A stretch of DNA of 64,000 bases from positions 41,626,328 through 41,690,327 of the forward strand of contig NC_068340.1 of assembly GCF_014633365.1 (NCBI RefSeq), read 5' to 3'. Each line of letters opens with the position of its first letter. Position 1 is the stretch's first letter. Positions 1 to 10,955 of the stretch are shown piece after piece. Below the pieces are notes generated by a model, which was not told the DNA's origin, searched no databases, and saw only the letters and a list, made by a program, of their open reading frames with translations. Made by a program: the position numbers and the translations under genes. Source of the stretch: Diospyros lotus. Its lineage: Eukaryota > Streptophyta > Magnoliopsida > Ericales > Ebenaceae.

Positions 1-399
1 GGACGCTCGGGAATTCTATGGCACAACAATATCTTATTCTTAAAATTCATGACTTCGTATAAGTGCACTATAAAGTTGGCAAAAGACGACGAGCATGCCA
101 TGTGATAATTGGATTCAAGTATGATAAGTGATTATGATCATCTCATGTAAGCGATTGAATTTAAGACTAGTGGTAGTTTTCAATAAACGGTGTACCTAGA
201 CTTGGACCCAATCTTTCGAGTTGAATCTTTTGTTTAAAGTGGGTATACCCCCAAGTTAGATGTTGGGCCTGAACGTGAAAATTCCTTAGCCTTGACCTAA
301 GTACGAAACATCACTAACCACATGTCATTCTTAGGGCCTTCCTCAGAGCGGGTATGAAATCCTCAGAGAGGGCATTTTCATAATTTTGATTAAAATTAG
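1..399. repeat. Left flank shared by the C-type relics
   Basis: This non-coding block recurs almost unchanged at about 16431-16817 and 43085-43449, each time directly upstream of a C-type relic exon. It replaces the first third of the main exon seen in B-type genes. It starts inside the repeat, so the left end is outside the window. Its origin is unknown; it may be an old transposon fragment carried along by duplication. Confidence 0.6.
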
Positions 400-1340
400 G
401 ATACCCCGTGTTCAAGTGCTCATGCCATTGCATGGCGTTGCCTCGATTCATCTCGCACTAAACTGCCCCCATGTTAACTCCTGGGTCTCTTTTCTAATGG
501 AAATTCTCATCTTCTTCGCCTTCGCTGTTGCCTTCACGATAGCGTTGAGGAAGCTCGAGACAACATCTCAACTGGCCTAACACATCTGGAAGAGGCTGAA
601 AGATTTGTAGCATTAAGTCGAGGATTTTGGAGACGATTGGGTTCGACCTCTTGTAGTGATGGCTTATGAAGTAGGAGATTAGGGAAAGATTTTGGATTGG
701 ATGCATAGCCTGGGTAGGCGAGTTGTAGAGCTGGAAGAAGCCATAGAGGCATAGCTGAGAGTTGGGTGCGATTTTGTTCACCCTCTTTAATGGGGGTTAT
801 TTTAACCCCTGTGAAAAACTAACGGCATTTCCTTTCTTTGCTTCTCTCTTCTTCTCCAAGCTTCCTTTTCTCATTTTTTCTTTCCCCATTTCCTCTTCTT
901 CTCCAGCCAGCCTCATGCCGCCGCCACCTCTTCTCGTGCGTCGACCACCGAGGTTTCCTAGTGTGCCGATCGCCTCATCTTGCCACTGCATCCTCGCCTT
1001 GCCGATCGCTAGGCGGCAAGGCAAAGATGTAGCGATGGGGCGACAATGCAACTGTGAGGCGATGGCGAGGCGACAATGCAGCTGCAAGGTAGCGATGTAG
1101 TGGCGAGGCGAGGCAATCGATGGTAAGAGGAAGACAACGAAAGGGTCATCGATGAGAGTAAGGGAAGGGGAGCGAGAGGAGAGAGAGAAACAGGGTGGGT
1201 ATAGGCCTCCTCAAAATGACCTTTTTACCTCTCTCCCCCCCACCCCAAAAAAAAAAAATAACGGGGTTGAACAAAATTACACTCCATAGCTGAGGCCATG
1301 AAGCTGTCTAATCACTGTTATCAGTGCTTCTCCTTCACAG
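400..1340 (+). pseudogene. C1: relic main exon of the tandem membrane/coiled-coil family
   Basis: The stretch from about 400 reads VQVLMPLHGVASIHLALN, then a hydrophobic segment (SFLMEILIFFAFAVAFTIAL) and a charged stretch. These align with the hairpin and following coiled coil of the B-type main exon (compare LMPLHGVASIYL in member D at 61.47 kb). The frame closes at a TAA at 578-580, and further stops follow in the coiled-coil part. A Mutator-like element interrupts the exon at 759. After it, 1285-1340 resumes with the AEAM motif and a decayed version of the LLPLAACA segment. There is no usable start or upstream coding exon. It is a dead copy; C2 at 16.8 kb is its closest relative. Confidence 0.75.
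759..1284. mobile_element. Non-autonomous Mutator-like (MULE) element in C1
   Basis: The element is bounded by a perfect 9-bp target duplication, CATAGCTGA at 750-758 and 1285-1293. Its ends are imperfect inverted repeats sharing the core ATTTTGTTCA, near GAGT at the left end and ACTC at the right. A 9-bp duplication with inverted ends is the Mutator signature. The 526-bp interior is pyrimidine-rich on the left and purine-rich on the right, and has no transposase. Confidence 0.8.
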
Positions 1341-1744
1341 CTTGTGCATTGTAATGTAGCTTCGACGTCTTTGGGCTGCTAATTTAATCCCGAGTTACAA
1401 CATATTTACGCATTTAACAAGTTAAATGATTTTAGTAATGCAATTTGAGATTTTGTTTAAATTCTCATTTTTGTACATTTATAATTTATAAATGAGCGAT
1501 AGATTTATATATAAGGAGGTACTCAATACCTTAAAATTATTAACAGCTATATAACTATTGTTATAGCAATATCATCACAATGATATTTTGTTCTTTTTTG
1601 TTTGTATTTTATTTTTTAATTTGGGTTTTTCATGTACATCTTTTGTGTTCGTTCGTGTACTTGATGGTTTGATTGTATTTTGTTTTCAGTCTTAAGCCCT
1701 AACAAACTTTAGTTCCAAAAATTGAAGCGCAAATCCATATTTTT
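1341..1744. other. Spacer shared with 17745-18150 and 45105-45370
   Basis: AT-rich non-coding spacer with clear paralogues downstream of C2 and C3. It contains a conserved GTTCGTTCGTGTACTTGATG segment. I see no gene in it. Confidence 0.6.
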
Positions 1745-2215
1745 GCTCTTTACATTTTTTTTTAGTCCGGTCACTTCAAATTTTTATTATTTCAATTACA
1801 CATATCAGATTTTTAAATCAATTTAACTCTTCTACTTTCACTTTTTCTTTTTTTTATAACTATTCAAACTTTTTGTTATTTTCATTATTTCAATTACACA
1901 CATCAGATTTTTTATTGTATTTTGACTTTTTTTTTTCCTTGAACTTATATTTTTGAATTAATTTAACACCTATATTTTTATATATAAAAAAGAGTAAAGT
2001 ACATATCACATTCTATTTATGTCAAAATATAGAAATTAAATTAATTTAAAAATATAAATTTAAGAGTATAATCGATATAATAAAAAGTTTAAGTTGTCGC
2101 ATGAAAAAAAATGTCAATTATAAAGATTAAATTGACTTAAAAATATAACTTTAAGAGTGTAATTAAAAAAAAATCATAAAAATATATATTTAACCAAAAT
2201 TCATACTAGATTATA
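1745..2215. repeat. AT-rich imperfect inverted repeat, copy 1
   Basis: The left half has TTTCAATTACAC followed by TTTTTAAATCAATTTAA. The right half has the reverse-complement pattern, with TTAAATTGACTTAAAAATAT and then GTGTAATTAAAA. Related blocks lie at 3518, 10956, 18150, 45370 and 54840, mostly just upstream of a gene copy. It may be an old MITE that became part of the repeat unit. Confidence 0.55.
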
Positions 2216-2237
2216 CTTTTATTTTTCCACCAGTGGG

Positions 2238-2253
2238 TTGACTTGTATTGACC
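2238..2253 (+). promoter_or_regulatory. Paired W-box motifs upstream of B1
   Basis: TTGACT (2238-2243) and TTGACC (2248-2253) lie 10 bp apart, start to start, in a block conserved in several gene copies. TTGAC[C/T] is the established WRKY-factor binding core. Use in vivo is inference. Confidence 0.45.
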
Positions 2254-2271
2254 TGGCCCTCCCGCGCCGCG

Positions 2272-2337
2272 CCCCCCCCCCCCCCCCCCCCCCCGGCCGC
2301 CCCCTACCGCGTCCTCTCTCTCTCTCTCTCTCTCTCT
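2272..2337. repeat. Poly-C tract followed by CT microsatellite
   Basis: An uninterrupted run of 23 C (2272-2294) is followed by a GC-rich spacer and a CT repeat, about 80 bp upstream of the TATA box. The minus strand is G-rich and could form a quadruplex. Confidence 0.85.
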
Positions 2338-2418
2338 TCTATCTACCCCTTTTTCCATCGGTTGGTTCATTTAGTCTCTTCTATTTACCTGGCCCTTCTC
2401 TCTCTCACTCTCTCTCTG

Positions 2419-2557
2419 TATATATATGCACACAGAGGCATACACATCAATCTAGTTCTTTGCTTGCTGGTTACTGCTCTCTGTAAACTACATCAACATA
2501 GATCTTTGCTTGTTCATTCAAGAAGAGTTGTGGCATTTCCTCCATCTCCTACAATTG
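2419..2557 (+). promoter_or_regulatory. B1 TATA box and candidate non-coding leader exon
   Basis: TATATATAT (2419-2427) is followed by a leader conserved at 18741-18879 and 49211-49349. The leader ends with a strong donor, CAATTG|GTAAGAT, cutting after 2557. It has no conserved open frame, so I read it as a 5'UTR exon. Transcription start is probably near 2450. Confidence 0.5.
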
Positions 2558-3495
2558 GTAAGATATCACCCCATGTTCTTCCCGAGAAAACTCAACTGTT
2601 TGTGCGTCTCAAACAAAATGAATATATATGATATGAAGATCTTTTTCTGGGTTCTTAATTTTGTGTAAACTTTAACCATGATCTATTGATCTACAGCTGG
2701 GTGATAGAAATTGTATGTTGATCGATTGAGACGTTCTGACAAATATTTTTCTTTTAATTATTTTTTTTCATTTTTCCCAAAGACTTGCTGGATTGACTTT
2801 TCTCTGTGGTTCATTCTTGTATTATCATCTGAGTGCTCCTTTTATTCCATTTCTTCGATGGAAGAATGGTGCAGATGATGTACTCTCCAACTGGTAAGAT
2901 ATTTCCACAAGCTTTTTTCCCCAGAAAATAGAGACATTTTCCTGGAGCTTTTCCAGAAAATGAAAATATCTTCTGGGCTCATGAAACGGAAACTCCTCTC
3001 TCTTATTTTGCTCTTGAATTTCCCAAAACCTGTAGCTTCATACATGTCAATATACCGAATAGAAATCATATAGGTGTTAGGTTTGCCTGAAAGATTGATA
3101 AATGAACAGAAATCATAAAAAAAACCCCAAGTAATTTCTTCTTTTTTCTAATTTCCATGTTCAGCTGATTTGTCCATTTTGAACATTCTGGCTGAAATCA
3201 GACAGAGAAACGGGGAAATAAATCGAATTCTGATCTTTCTGTTCTGAATCGGGGCTTAAGGAGATCATTATTGATTCTTTTTTGGGTGGATGAATGACAA
3301 AGTAAAATGGGAAAGGGTTAGTATCTTGTGTTCTTTATGAACCTGTTTTTTCTGGCAAGTATCTGTACCTCTTAGATTTGATCACAAGAGCTCTTCTACA
3401 GTAAAATGGGAGCTTAAACAGTAGTTAACATTATTGATTTTCCTGGCAAGTTCTTCTTTGACATTTCTTTTCATCACTTTGTGGAAAATCAACTT
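2558..3495 (+). other. Leader intron of B1, with a second donor-like site
   Basis: Paralogous to 18880-19780 and 49350-50281. A second donor-like site, CAACTG|GTAAGAT, lies after 2893 and is kept in most copies, so an alternative first exon ending there is possible. The segment breaks off just before the first coding exon's acceptor and joins another unit's upstream block. Confidence 0.5.
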
Positions 3496-3925
3496 TAATT
3501 ACAATGGGAGTTAATTTAATATCTATATTTTTAGATATAAAATAATAAAATACATATTATATTTTATTTATATTAAAATATAAAAATTAAATTAAATTAA
3601 AATATAAATTTAAGGGTATAATGGATATAATAAAAAATTTAAGTTGTAGAAAAAATATTAAATTATAGAAATTAAATTGACTTAAAAATATAATTTTAAG
3701 AGTATAATTAAAAAAATTAAAAAATAAATAATTATAAAAATATAAAAAATAAATAAAAAATATATTTGAGCAAAATTTATACTAGATTATACTTTTATTT
3801 TTCCACCAGTGGGTTGACTTGTGTTGACCTGGCCCTCCCACGCCGCGCGCCCCCCCCCCCCCCCCCCCCCCCCCCGCCGACCGCCCCCCACCGCGTCCTC
3901 TTCCTCTCTCTCTCTCTCTCTCTCT
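3496..3925. repeat. Second, truncated upstream block (AT repeat, W-boxes, poly-C, CT)
   Basis: This copies the 1970-2337 arrangement: AT-rich repeat, TTGACT (3814-3819), TTGACC (3824-3829), 26 consecutive C (3850-3875), then a CT run. It has no TATA box or leader, because the CT run joins directly to copia leader sequence at about 3926. This is an unequal-recombination product. Confidence 0.65.
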
Positions 3926-4538
3926 AACCATATTTGTAAATAGCGCCCCAGTATACGTAAATAATATCCAGTACCTTCAAAAGAGTGATTAATAATCTAA
4001 CTTATTTTTTGTTGTGGAAGATCCATTTTTATAGTGGCAACCATAGAGCATATGATAAGTAAATATATAAATACCTCATTATAGTCTCTGATACCAATTG
4101 TTGAGAAATAATATCGAATTAGAGTAGGGTCGCAATTGATAATTTGAGAATAATAATAATAATAATGTAAAAAATTAGACAAATTTTACATGAAAAATTC
4201 TCAAATAAATTAGGATAAAAATCACGAATAAGAATAAAAATATTTATTATGAAAAATAATATGAGTTATAACTTTTCCTTTACATTGTAAGGATGACAAC
4301 AACAACCTCTTTTAAAAATAAAAAAAAAAACTCTTAATAATTCTTTATTTTTCTCTTTAATAATAAGATACTGATACTTAACAAATGAACTGAGTGGTGC
4401 TGCGTGGACAAACTGATTCAAAGTTGTCCAAGTGCACATCTTCTCGTTTCAATTTCGCTGCCTCCAATTCTTCTCTCCAGAATGATCTTTATAATATTAT
4501 ATGTGTGCAGCCATAATTTTTGACATTTAGAATCGACA
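3926..4538 (-). mobile_element. Copia remnant: one LTR plus primer-binding site and leader
   Basis: The LTR (4099-4538) has TGTTGAG at its left end and GACA at its right end, and aligns with the LTRs of the full element at 19786-24922. Beside it, 4086-4096 read on the minus strand gives TGGTATCAGAG, the standard initiator-Met tRNA primer site, followed by about 160 bp of leader. The other LTR and all coding sequence are gone. Its right flank (CTTTT, then GACTTTT) corresponds to the right flank of the full element, so both derive from one insertion. Confidence 0.75.
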
Positions 4539-4630
4539 CTTTTGACTTTTCGTTTATTTTTGGTTTTCGTTTCATTAGTTTGTGGAAAATCAACTTAATA
4601 TGTTGCAGGGACGACAAGGTGGTATCGACG

Positions 4631-7600
4631 ATGTTGGATCTTTTGGTTGTAGTGATTGCGGGGGCTTTTACTTTGTGTGCAGCTGTTATACAAGGTCCGT
4701 CCAAGACACTTAAACTTGTATTAGCTAAACTTAAACGTCTTGGAGCTAGTTTTGGTTCTGTAATGGTCCGTTTAAACTTAAATCTAATAAAAATTTGAAT
4801 GTTAATTAGCTACTCAAAGTGTACTTTTATGTGTGAACATGCCATACATTCATGTCGTTTTCTTGAAAAATCTAGGGTTTATCTTCCTTGAAGTCATAAG
4901 AATGTGAGATTCATACTGAAGAACAGAATAAGTTTATAGATTCTTGAAATCAGGGCTAGAAAATTTCCTCGCATAACTGAATGATGGAACATTCTTAAAG
5001 AGTAAATAGTTTAATTGTACTAAAAACATTATGGTCCATTTTGCTTGATTTTTAGATACTTGAATAAGAATATGATTATTCCTCTACTTGTCATTTTTGT
5101 AGGAACATTGGCCTCCCGTCGCAAGAAGAAAAGTGATGGTGAGTTTGATACATTAATGAGTTATAGTTCTTCTGTTTGTTGTGATTTATAATAGAAACAA
5201 TCAATCTTTTTTGTTTTCTCCTAAGTTCAATAAACTCTCCTTAATGTATGCTAAGATGTTCACTGCAAAAAAATTAATTTTTTAAAATTATTTTTTTACG
5301 GTGATTTTTAAAAATCGTTACAAAATATGGTATTTTGCGATGGTTTACAAACCGTCGCAGAATACATTTTTTGCGGCGATTTTTTTAATATTTTGTTGCG
5401 ATTTTGAAAAATCGCTACAAAATTCATTAAAAAATTTAATTTTGTGGTAGTTTTTTGAAAATCATCGCTAAATTTAAAAAATAATTTAATAATTAAAAAT
5501 TAAATTTTGTAACAATTTTCAAAAATTGTTGTTGAATTTTAAAAATAATTAAATAATTAAAAAATAAAAATAATTTAACATTTACGACGGTTTTGAAAAA
5601 TCGTCGAAAAATTTATTAAAAATTTTAATTTTACGGTAATTTTGAAAAAATTGCCGATAAATTCAGAAAATAATTTTAAAATAAAATTAATTTAACATTT
5701 ACAGCGATTTTTAAATAACAGTTGCGGTGGTTTTGAAAAATCGTCACAAAATTCATTAAAAAAGTTAATTTAAAAATATAAAAATAAATTTAACAAAATT
5801 TCAATATATAAAATTTTAATAATTTTAAAAAATATATAAAATCTTTTTTTATTTTTAATTAATTAAATTTAATTCAATTAATTTATGTTTTTTAATTTAT
5901 ATTAAAAAATATAAAATATAATTATGAAAAATAGTGATTGGATTGTTATATAATTTATATATGCGAATATATAACAAGTAGGCTTCATAGGTCAAATGGT
6001 TTCGTGCACGTATGTGGGGAGGTCTCGGGTTCGAAATCGGGGAAGGCATGCGGCCATGTGGCGCTCAGGGGCTAGGCGCGCATGTGCGTGAGTGAGTCCC
6101 CGCCCCCGCGCGTGTAGGGGCTGGAAAAAATTCAAAATTTTTGAAATTTTTGCGACGGTTCCGAAACCGTCGTTAAATATTTTAAAAATCACCGCTAAAT
6201 TACTTATTTTGCAGTGGTTCTTAAACTGACGGAAAAAATATGACTTAGTGGCGATTACTCCAGCGGTTGTTGAAAACCGCTGCTAAATGTCAAAAACACC
6301 GTTGTTAAATGCCCTTTTTTTTCTTTTTTTGTAGTGGTTCATTTGCAACTTTAATGTTAGATCCTAACAAATATAATATTTTCTTTCAACAGGCACGTAA
6401 GCCAATACAGGTAACAATGCATATAACTGGCATTTAATTGATCATTATGAATGCATGTTGTTAAGCGCAGGAAATATTTTCCATCATCTAGAAACGCCAT
6501 AAGCTTTTCCCTGTGGTGGAGAGTTCTTCTTAGACACCGGAAACAACCCTCTTTTTTATAGTTTGGCTTTATGATTTGCTTTGTTTTGTATTAGATGTTG
6601 TTAGCTTATCTCCAACAACGTTCTCTATCTCGTTTTTTTATTATATTCTTTATCTTTATTTTTAGATACTTGAATAAGAATATATGATTCTTCCTTTTCT
6701 TGTTTTTTTTTTTTAGGAAACTTGGGTTCCCATGACAACAAGAAAAGTAATGGTGAGTTTGATACATTAATGGGTTATAGTTCTTTTGTTTCTTGTGACT
6801 TATTAATAAAAACAATCAATCTTTTTTTTTTTTTTTTCCTTTTAAGTTCAATCAATCTTTTTTTTTTGGATGACACTTTGTCATCGGTGCCCAACGGCTC
6901 AATTCCTTAATTCCAGCAGAGGAAGTAAATTGCGAGAACCTACCACTTAAGAAATCGAACCTATACACAACTGGTTGGAGGTGATCGACAACCACTTAAC
7001 TTCCACCCTTTAGTCACATGGCTTGGCCCGGGGGGGCTCAATTAACTTTTTTTAATGTATGATAGGATGTTCATTTGTAAGTTTAATGTTAAATCCTAAC
7101 AAATACAATATTTTCTTTCAACAGGCACAGAAGCCAACGGGAAGCATACAGGTAACAATACATATAACTGGCATTTAATTGATCATTATGAAATATTTTC
7201 TAGCATCTAGAAACGCCATAAACTTTTCCCTGTGGCACAGAGTTCTCTATCTCGTTTTTTATTATATTTTAAATAATTTACTCTCTATTTTAATTTATCT
7301 CAAAAATTGTATCTGCTTCAACAACACTCTCTATTAACTCTCTATTTCATTTATTTTTTAATAAAAATTAATTTTATTTATTTTAAAATAAACATAATCA
7401 ATAATCAAATACACAAACTAATCAAATACGCATATATAAAATTAATAATCAAATAAATAAATTAATAATTGGGTACACATATACAAAATCAATAATCAAA
7501 TATACATATATACAAAATTAATAATTAAATACATAAACCAATAACTAAATACATAAATACATAATATCACTTATTCAATACAAAAATAAATACAAAAAAA

Positions 7601-8675
7601 AATTCAAAATCACAAACCAGTCAAATCTTCTCATCACCGAAGAAGCTGCCATCGCCGCCGCCTCTGTTGGTTGCCGCCAAAGAAGCTGTCACCATTGCCG
7701 CCATCGCCGTATTTGGTGTCTGCAATTCATCCGCCTTCACCAACAAATTTTGTCTTTGTCTTTGCCTATAACTCGTCTTCTTCGGTCGTGCTCTCACACC
7801 AGAGCTCCCCAGAAAAAGTTCTATTTGTGTCTCCTCTCAAATTATTTGAGCTGGGTCTAACTTTCATAGCAGACCCAAAATAAAAAATTAAGATATATGT
7901 AAAACTTTTTTTTTTTTTTTCTGGGGGCAGGAAATGCTGAAAAAAAATTAGCGTCACTTAAGGAGACGGCTAAAAATCTGAGGCAAGAAGGGGAGAGGAT
8001 TCGGACGGAACAGCATGAAGTAGTCAACTCTTATAGAAGCCAAGTTACAGCACTCATGCTACTTAGCCTATTTTATGGCGTTGCCTCTATCTATCTCCAA
8101 CTAAGTTATACCGATGAGGTTAAGATGACAATTCTCTCCTTCTTAAACTTCGGGGTTGCCTTTAGGATGTCATTGACAAAGCTCCAGAAAATATCTAAGT
8201 CGACTGGGGGCCTCAGGAGAAGGCTGAAAGAATTGCAGAGGCAAGTCAAAGATTTTAAAGAATTATTTACAGAGCTTTCGCGTCAGATGCGTAGGCAAAT
8301 TGCGGGGCTGGAGAAAGACATAGCTGAGGCCATGGAGCTCTCTAAATCAAAAGATAATCAGGCCGACGAATCATCGGTGCTTCTCCCTCTCGCAGCTTGT
8401 GCAGTTGCATGTGCGCGCTGTATCCCTGGTCTTTCCCTCTCGCAGCTTGTGCAGTTGCTTGTTTTGCTCTGTTCGCTCGCTTCTACACATCCCACTGTAA
8501 GAGCTACATCTATAAATGTATATACACACACACATATATATATATGTCTAATATTCGCTTGTCTGTCTTAATTTTCTCATGGCCATGAGTTCATGAATTG
8601 TCACAGCTGCTGCTTTCAACCATTCTGCAAGGCTGTCTATTAATGCTAAACCACAGCGGAAAGGACTGGGATTAA
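4631..8675 (+). CDS. B1: putative membrane/coiled-coil protein of the tandem family
   Basis: Family and function unrecognised. The spliced model joins 4631-4694, 5103-5138, 6717-6752, 7125-7151, 7931-8496 and 8607-8675, giving 265 aa. Every internal junction is GT-AG, and all but the last are phase 1. Residues 1-21 form a hydrophobic anchor (MLDLLVVVIAGAF). Residues 22-54 are three short polar cassettes, one with the basic run SRRKKK. Residues 57-94 are charged and helical, 96-134 form a hydrophobic hairpin, 136-205 are coiled-coil-like, and a short hydrophobic segment (LLPLAACAVA) follows. A local duplication near 8400-8460 shifts the frame before the last exon, so the C-terminus differs from that expected for B3. 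Introns hold a CACTA element, a SINE-like element and a copia remnant. The acceptors at 4609 and 7931 are strong. It could be a decaying copy; expression is unknown. Confidence 0.5.
5261..6336. mobile_element. Non-autonomous CACTA element in a B1 intron
   Basis: Starts CACTGCAAAAAAA and ends TTTTTTTGTAGTG, with a 3-bp duplication GTT at 5258-5260 and 6337-6339. Paralogous introns (7064, 31324, 39549, 50966) keep the empty site, GATGTTCATTTG. Both arms carry repeated short hairpins of the type GCGACGGTTT...AAATCGTCGC. There is no transposase, so it is a 1076-bp derivative. Confidence 0.85.
5980..6120 (+). other. GC-rich tRNA-like core inside the CACTA element
   Basis: A GC-rich island in an AT-rich element. 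It has an A-box-like CATAGGTCAAATGG and, about 35 bp on, a B-box-like GGTTCGAAATC. It is not a foldable tRNA as far as I can tell by eye. A similar core in opposite orientation lies in the CACTA element at 35630-35830. Confidence 0.4.
6393..6410 (+). pseudogene. Dead small exon of B1
   Basis: Bounded by CAACAG and GTAACA like the linker exons at 7125, 39614 and 51027, but shortened to 18 nt and carrying an in-frame TAA (GCACGTAA). Its length is a multiple of three, so skipping it leaves B1 in frame. Confidence 0.5.
6858..7036 (-). mobile_element. tRNA-derived SINE-like element, copy 1
   Basis: On the plus strand it reads poly-T, body, then a tRNA-like head, so the element is on the minus strand with a poly-A tail. 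The flanks TTCAATCAA (left) and CTCAATTAA (right) look like a target duplication, and the uninterrupted site (TTCAATCAACTC) is present at 50939. The head of the copy at 31171-31293 is better preserved. Confidence 0.6.
7200..7930 (+). other. AT-rich B1 intron segment before the main exon
   Basis: Low-complexity repeats of AATAATCAAATACA (7390-7570), then a segment rich in GCCGCC/GAAGAAGCTG (7630-7700), then a polypyrimidine tract and the acceptor GGGGGCAG at 7930. The same arrangement precedes B2's main exon (31620-32297). I see no separate gene. Confidence 0.55.
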
Positions 8676-9700
8676 GGGCGCTGCCCTTAGAGGAGGTGAA
8701 CTATGAAGCAATCAAGTCAAGTCCCTGGACACAGTTTTCAGTCTTCTCTGTTTGTTTGTTTTTGTATTGAGTTCTGCTTTTACAGAATCTTTTGGATATT
8801 TTTCATTAAAAACAAGGAATGTAACACCTGCTATGCACGTGCAAGTTAAGAAATACAATTGATAGTTAATATTTAAATTGTTTAGGCAATATTTGTATAT
8901 GAAGATGAATTTGGATACTTAAAATTTAATTGGTTTCATGTTAAATATCAGATATTATGAGTTTAAATCTTATTCTGACCATAAACCTTTGTTTTCTGAA
9001 TGAAATAGTCAAAAGAGTACTATTAAAATATTTCAAATTTAAAAAAAAAAAAGATTTAATTTCTTTAAAGATTCAAAAGGGGGTCTACTCTTTGTCCGCA
9101 TTTTATATCATGTCATTGCCATGCCGTAAAAGTCATCTCTTGCAAGTCAATTGGATGAAACTATATATATCCATTTTTCCTTTTTATTTTGATATTGTTA
9201 GTTAATTTATCATTTCTGCTCTACATTTTCATTCACATAAAACAGAAATTTGCATTTGCGTCTGATCCTAAATGACTAAAAATTATAACATTAGTCAATA
9301 AAGGCAATTAAATCGAGCTCAGTTGAGTTTCGCTGAGTTTAGTTTCTAGATTTGAGCTCGAGCACTTGTTGGTGAACGGTGGCGACAGCTAGCGATAATC
9401 GACGGTGAATATAGATTATCGAAAAAGATGAATGGTTCCAAATAGATGCAAGCAGTCACAAACGATAGAAAAAGAGAATGGTTGCGGGCATTATTTTGGT
9501 CAAAGAAGATGAATGATCACAGTCTCAAGAGATCATTGTCACTGGAAAAGATAGATTGTTGCAGGCACAAAATAGCATATCGTTGTCAAAGAAGATGGAT
9601 GGTCGCAACCGTCATTGGCTTCTCTTTTCGATCCTAATTCATCGTTGACAACCACCGACGAGTCCCCGATATTTCTCTGATTAATTCTTTTTCTACAACT
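8676..9700 (+). other. 3' flank of B1
   Basis: Read in the phase 1 frame, the last exon could stay open to a TGA at 8768-8770. The rest is non-coding and recurs after B2 (33061-33983, 36975-37700), B3 (57117-57560) and D (62040-62860). A near-palindrome with CACCTG (8825) and CACGTG (8836-8841) is a mutated version of the double G-box seen at 33903 and 62195. Confidence 0.55.
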
Positions 9701-10955
9701 ATTTCTTTTTTATACACATATCTATTAATTTATATTTTGTATGCATATAATATATATATATATATTACAGTAGATATATTAAGTATTTTTGTGTATATGT
9801 GTGTCAACTTGATAGTGTTGGTTATGGTTCTGGGTCGAGTTGACCCAGCATGTTAAAAAGTTTTTATCATTCAATTTGGACAATGAGATATAAGAGGATG
9901 ACCCAACTATAGATAAATAATACTAAATATATTCAATTTAATTTTATTATTATAATAATTTAAAATTTAATAATTTTATATTACATAATATATTTAAAAA
10001 ATTATAAATAAATATATTAAAGTATTTATAAATAAGTTTGTTCATGTGTTATTCACAAACTTTGAATCAAATATGTTTTTTTATGAGTTTCTAATCGAAT
10101 CTATTAATATTTATAAATCTCCAATTGAATATGTTCTAAGGATTTAACGACTCAAATCTTACTAAATTCAATCTCGATTCAATTATAAATCAAATTTTAA
10201 AATTAAATTCAATCTCATATTATTTACCTTAAGAAATTAATTTAAACGATTTCTAATTGATTCTAATACCGAAAGCTTCTTTCACTGATACAATAGAAAA
10301 GGTAGTTGCGGATGATAGGCAGTTGCCACCTGTCTATATCTCCTATTTCTTTCTTTAAATTTAATTTAGTTTCAGCTCCATCTTCTTTGAAAAATTACCC
10401 TTTCACATTTTTCAAATTCCAATTCTACACCCTTACTTTCACAAATAATATAAAATTAAGCATAAATATTACATAAAATTAAAAAGACACTTATCTTATA
10501 TTCACTATGACTTATTCATCAGGGCTATGTAATATTTTTCAACTTCTAAACTTCTTAAGATAATATAGATAATCCATAACGCACATTCAAAAACTTAAGA
10601 TACTGTAAGGCTATGGATTTGAATATATTTTTGTGTGAGATTGCACAATCTTCTATGTAGCCAAAGACCTAGGCCCTGAGTTTTGTATCGTGATGAATCT
10701 ATTAATTTACCTAAAATTGTAGAGTAAATGGACAATAAATTTTAAATAATGTAAGATAAGTCTATGTCAAAAACTATCTCTGATAAAAAGATCTCTCGAG
10801 TTTTTTATGTTATAAAAAAAAAATATTTCTCAACTTTATAAAATTTTGTGCAATGCTAACATTTTTAATGCAAAATGTATTATATATTTCTAGTTCATTA
10901 ATTCCTTTTCTTTTAAATCTAGAGACATTTGAAAATTTCTTTAAATTTTTGTTTG
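9701..10955. other. AT-rich spacer without a gene
   Basis: Very AT-rich, with a TA microsatellite at about 9748-9765. The part to about 10250 has diverged paralogues at 37760-38030 and 58960-59330. I see no coding or transposon structure. Confidence 0.5.

Noticed and set aside
2248..2631. Proline/serine-rich frame over the poly-C and CT tracts
   Set aside because: Produced by low-complexity DNA. It crosses the TATA box and the leader donor and is not kept in frame in B2 or A2.
2842..3069. Minus-strand frame (MISIRYIDMYEATGFGKFKS...) recurring at 19163, 38200 and 49638
   Set aside because: It is repeated only because the leader intron is duplicated. It lies antisense within that intron, has no splice or promoter support, and its ends differ between copies.
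5980..6060. Possible functional tRNA gene
   Set aside because: It has A- and B-box-like sequence, but I could not pair an acceptor stem or a proper anticodon arm by eye. More likely a tRNA-derived fragment.
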